Shown: in pieces, positions 63,930 through 64,000 of the stretch
How positions within the stretch are numbered: the stretch's first letter is position 1
How the letters are laid out: every line of letters starts with the position of its first letter
Notes under the pieces: generated by a model
What the model saw: the letters and a program-made list of their open reading frames with translations, nothing else
The model's database searches: none
What the model was told of the DNA's origin: nothing
Position numbers and translations under genes: made by a program
NCBI GenBank assembly: GCA_963932465.1
Contig: OZ010786.1
Span: 596,119,038-596,183,037, forward strand
DNA: 64,000 nt
Direction: 5' to 3'
Source of the DNA: Maratus speciosus
Taxonomy: Eukaryota; Arthropoda; Arachnida; Araneae; Salticidae

Positions 63930-64000
63930 TAAGTAGTTAGTGTAATTTTTAATAACCTTACCATATAACTGGGATTAGCCTAGGACTGTCAATGTAGTTG

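Noticed and set aside
1..64000. Host protein-coding gene, tRNA, rRNA, LTR pair, LINE or viral coding sequence
   Set aside because: No exon-like series of conserved motifs, no cloverleaf with conserved tRNA box sequences, no rRNA-like sequence, no paired long direct repeats of LTR type and no reverse transcriptase motif were seen by eye. Short or AT-rich exons could still have been missed.

Overview
The window looks like non-genic, transposon-dense nuclear DNA from an arthropod, most likely a spider. This is an inference. The DNA is very AT-rich, no open frame matches a normal host gene, and the best-preserved coding sequence is a Tc1 transposase of a type common in orb-weaver genomes. I found no rRNA or tRNA gene, no CRISPR array, no LTR pair, and no LINE or retroviral coding sequence.

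Almost everything readable is DNA transposons, mostly short non-autonomous ones (MITEs), plus local duplications and simple repeats. Several classes can be told apart by their ends and target-site duplications (TSDs): (1) about twenty elements of 150-950 bp flanked by TTAA with CCCTT/AAGGG ends (piggyBac-like rule); (2) hAT-like elements with 8-bp TSDs; (3) TA-flanked Tc1/mariner, pogo/Tigger and foldback elements; (4) one PIF/Harbinger-like element with a TTA TSD; (5) Helitron-like ends. The decayed genes are a Tc1 transposase (57.0-58.0 kb), a mariner transposase split by insertions (46.2-48.5 kb), two pogo/Tigger C-terminal fragments (20.4 and 44.1 kb), an unclassified transposon gene on the minus strand (22.5-23.5 kb) and a possible THAP zinc-finger scrap (36.4 kb).

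Layout: 0-4 kb holds hAT and TTAA MITEs, a 72-bp tandem array and foldbacks. 4-13 kb holds Tigger-like MITEs, a Helitron end, a nested TTAA/hAT composite and a second large foldback. 11.6-16.3 kb has three local direct duplications. 17-21 kb has a palindrome-motif cluster, a 71-bp array and a Tigger relic. 22-29 kb has the minus-strand relic and a 1-kb hAT element. 30-34 kb has TTAA elements and a four-unit array of about 295 bp broken by a Harbinger-like MITE. 35-41 kb holds foldbacks and hAT scraps. 42-48 kb is the densest nest, with TTAA inside TTAA, TTAA inside another palindromic element, and TTAA inside mariner. 51-56 kb holds TA-type MITEs, a hAT element inside a TTAA element, a large hairpin and the 'CCGGGTGTCCC' family. 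56.7-58.3 kb is the intact-ended Tc1 copy. 61-64 kb ends with a TTAA element and a reverse-strand Helitron-like 5-prime end.

The most unusual signal is in the TTAA elements. Many carry a short perfect inverted repeat whose outer edge usually lies 12-17 bp inside one terminus, while its sequence differs between families and even between copies of one family. Several insertions can be proved from the sequence alone because an unoccupied copy of the target lies elsewhere in the window.
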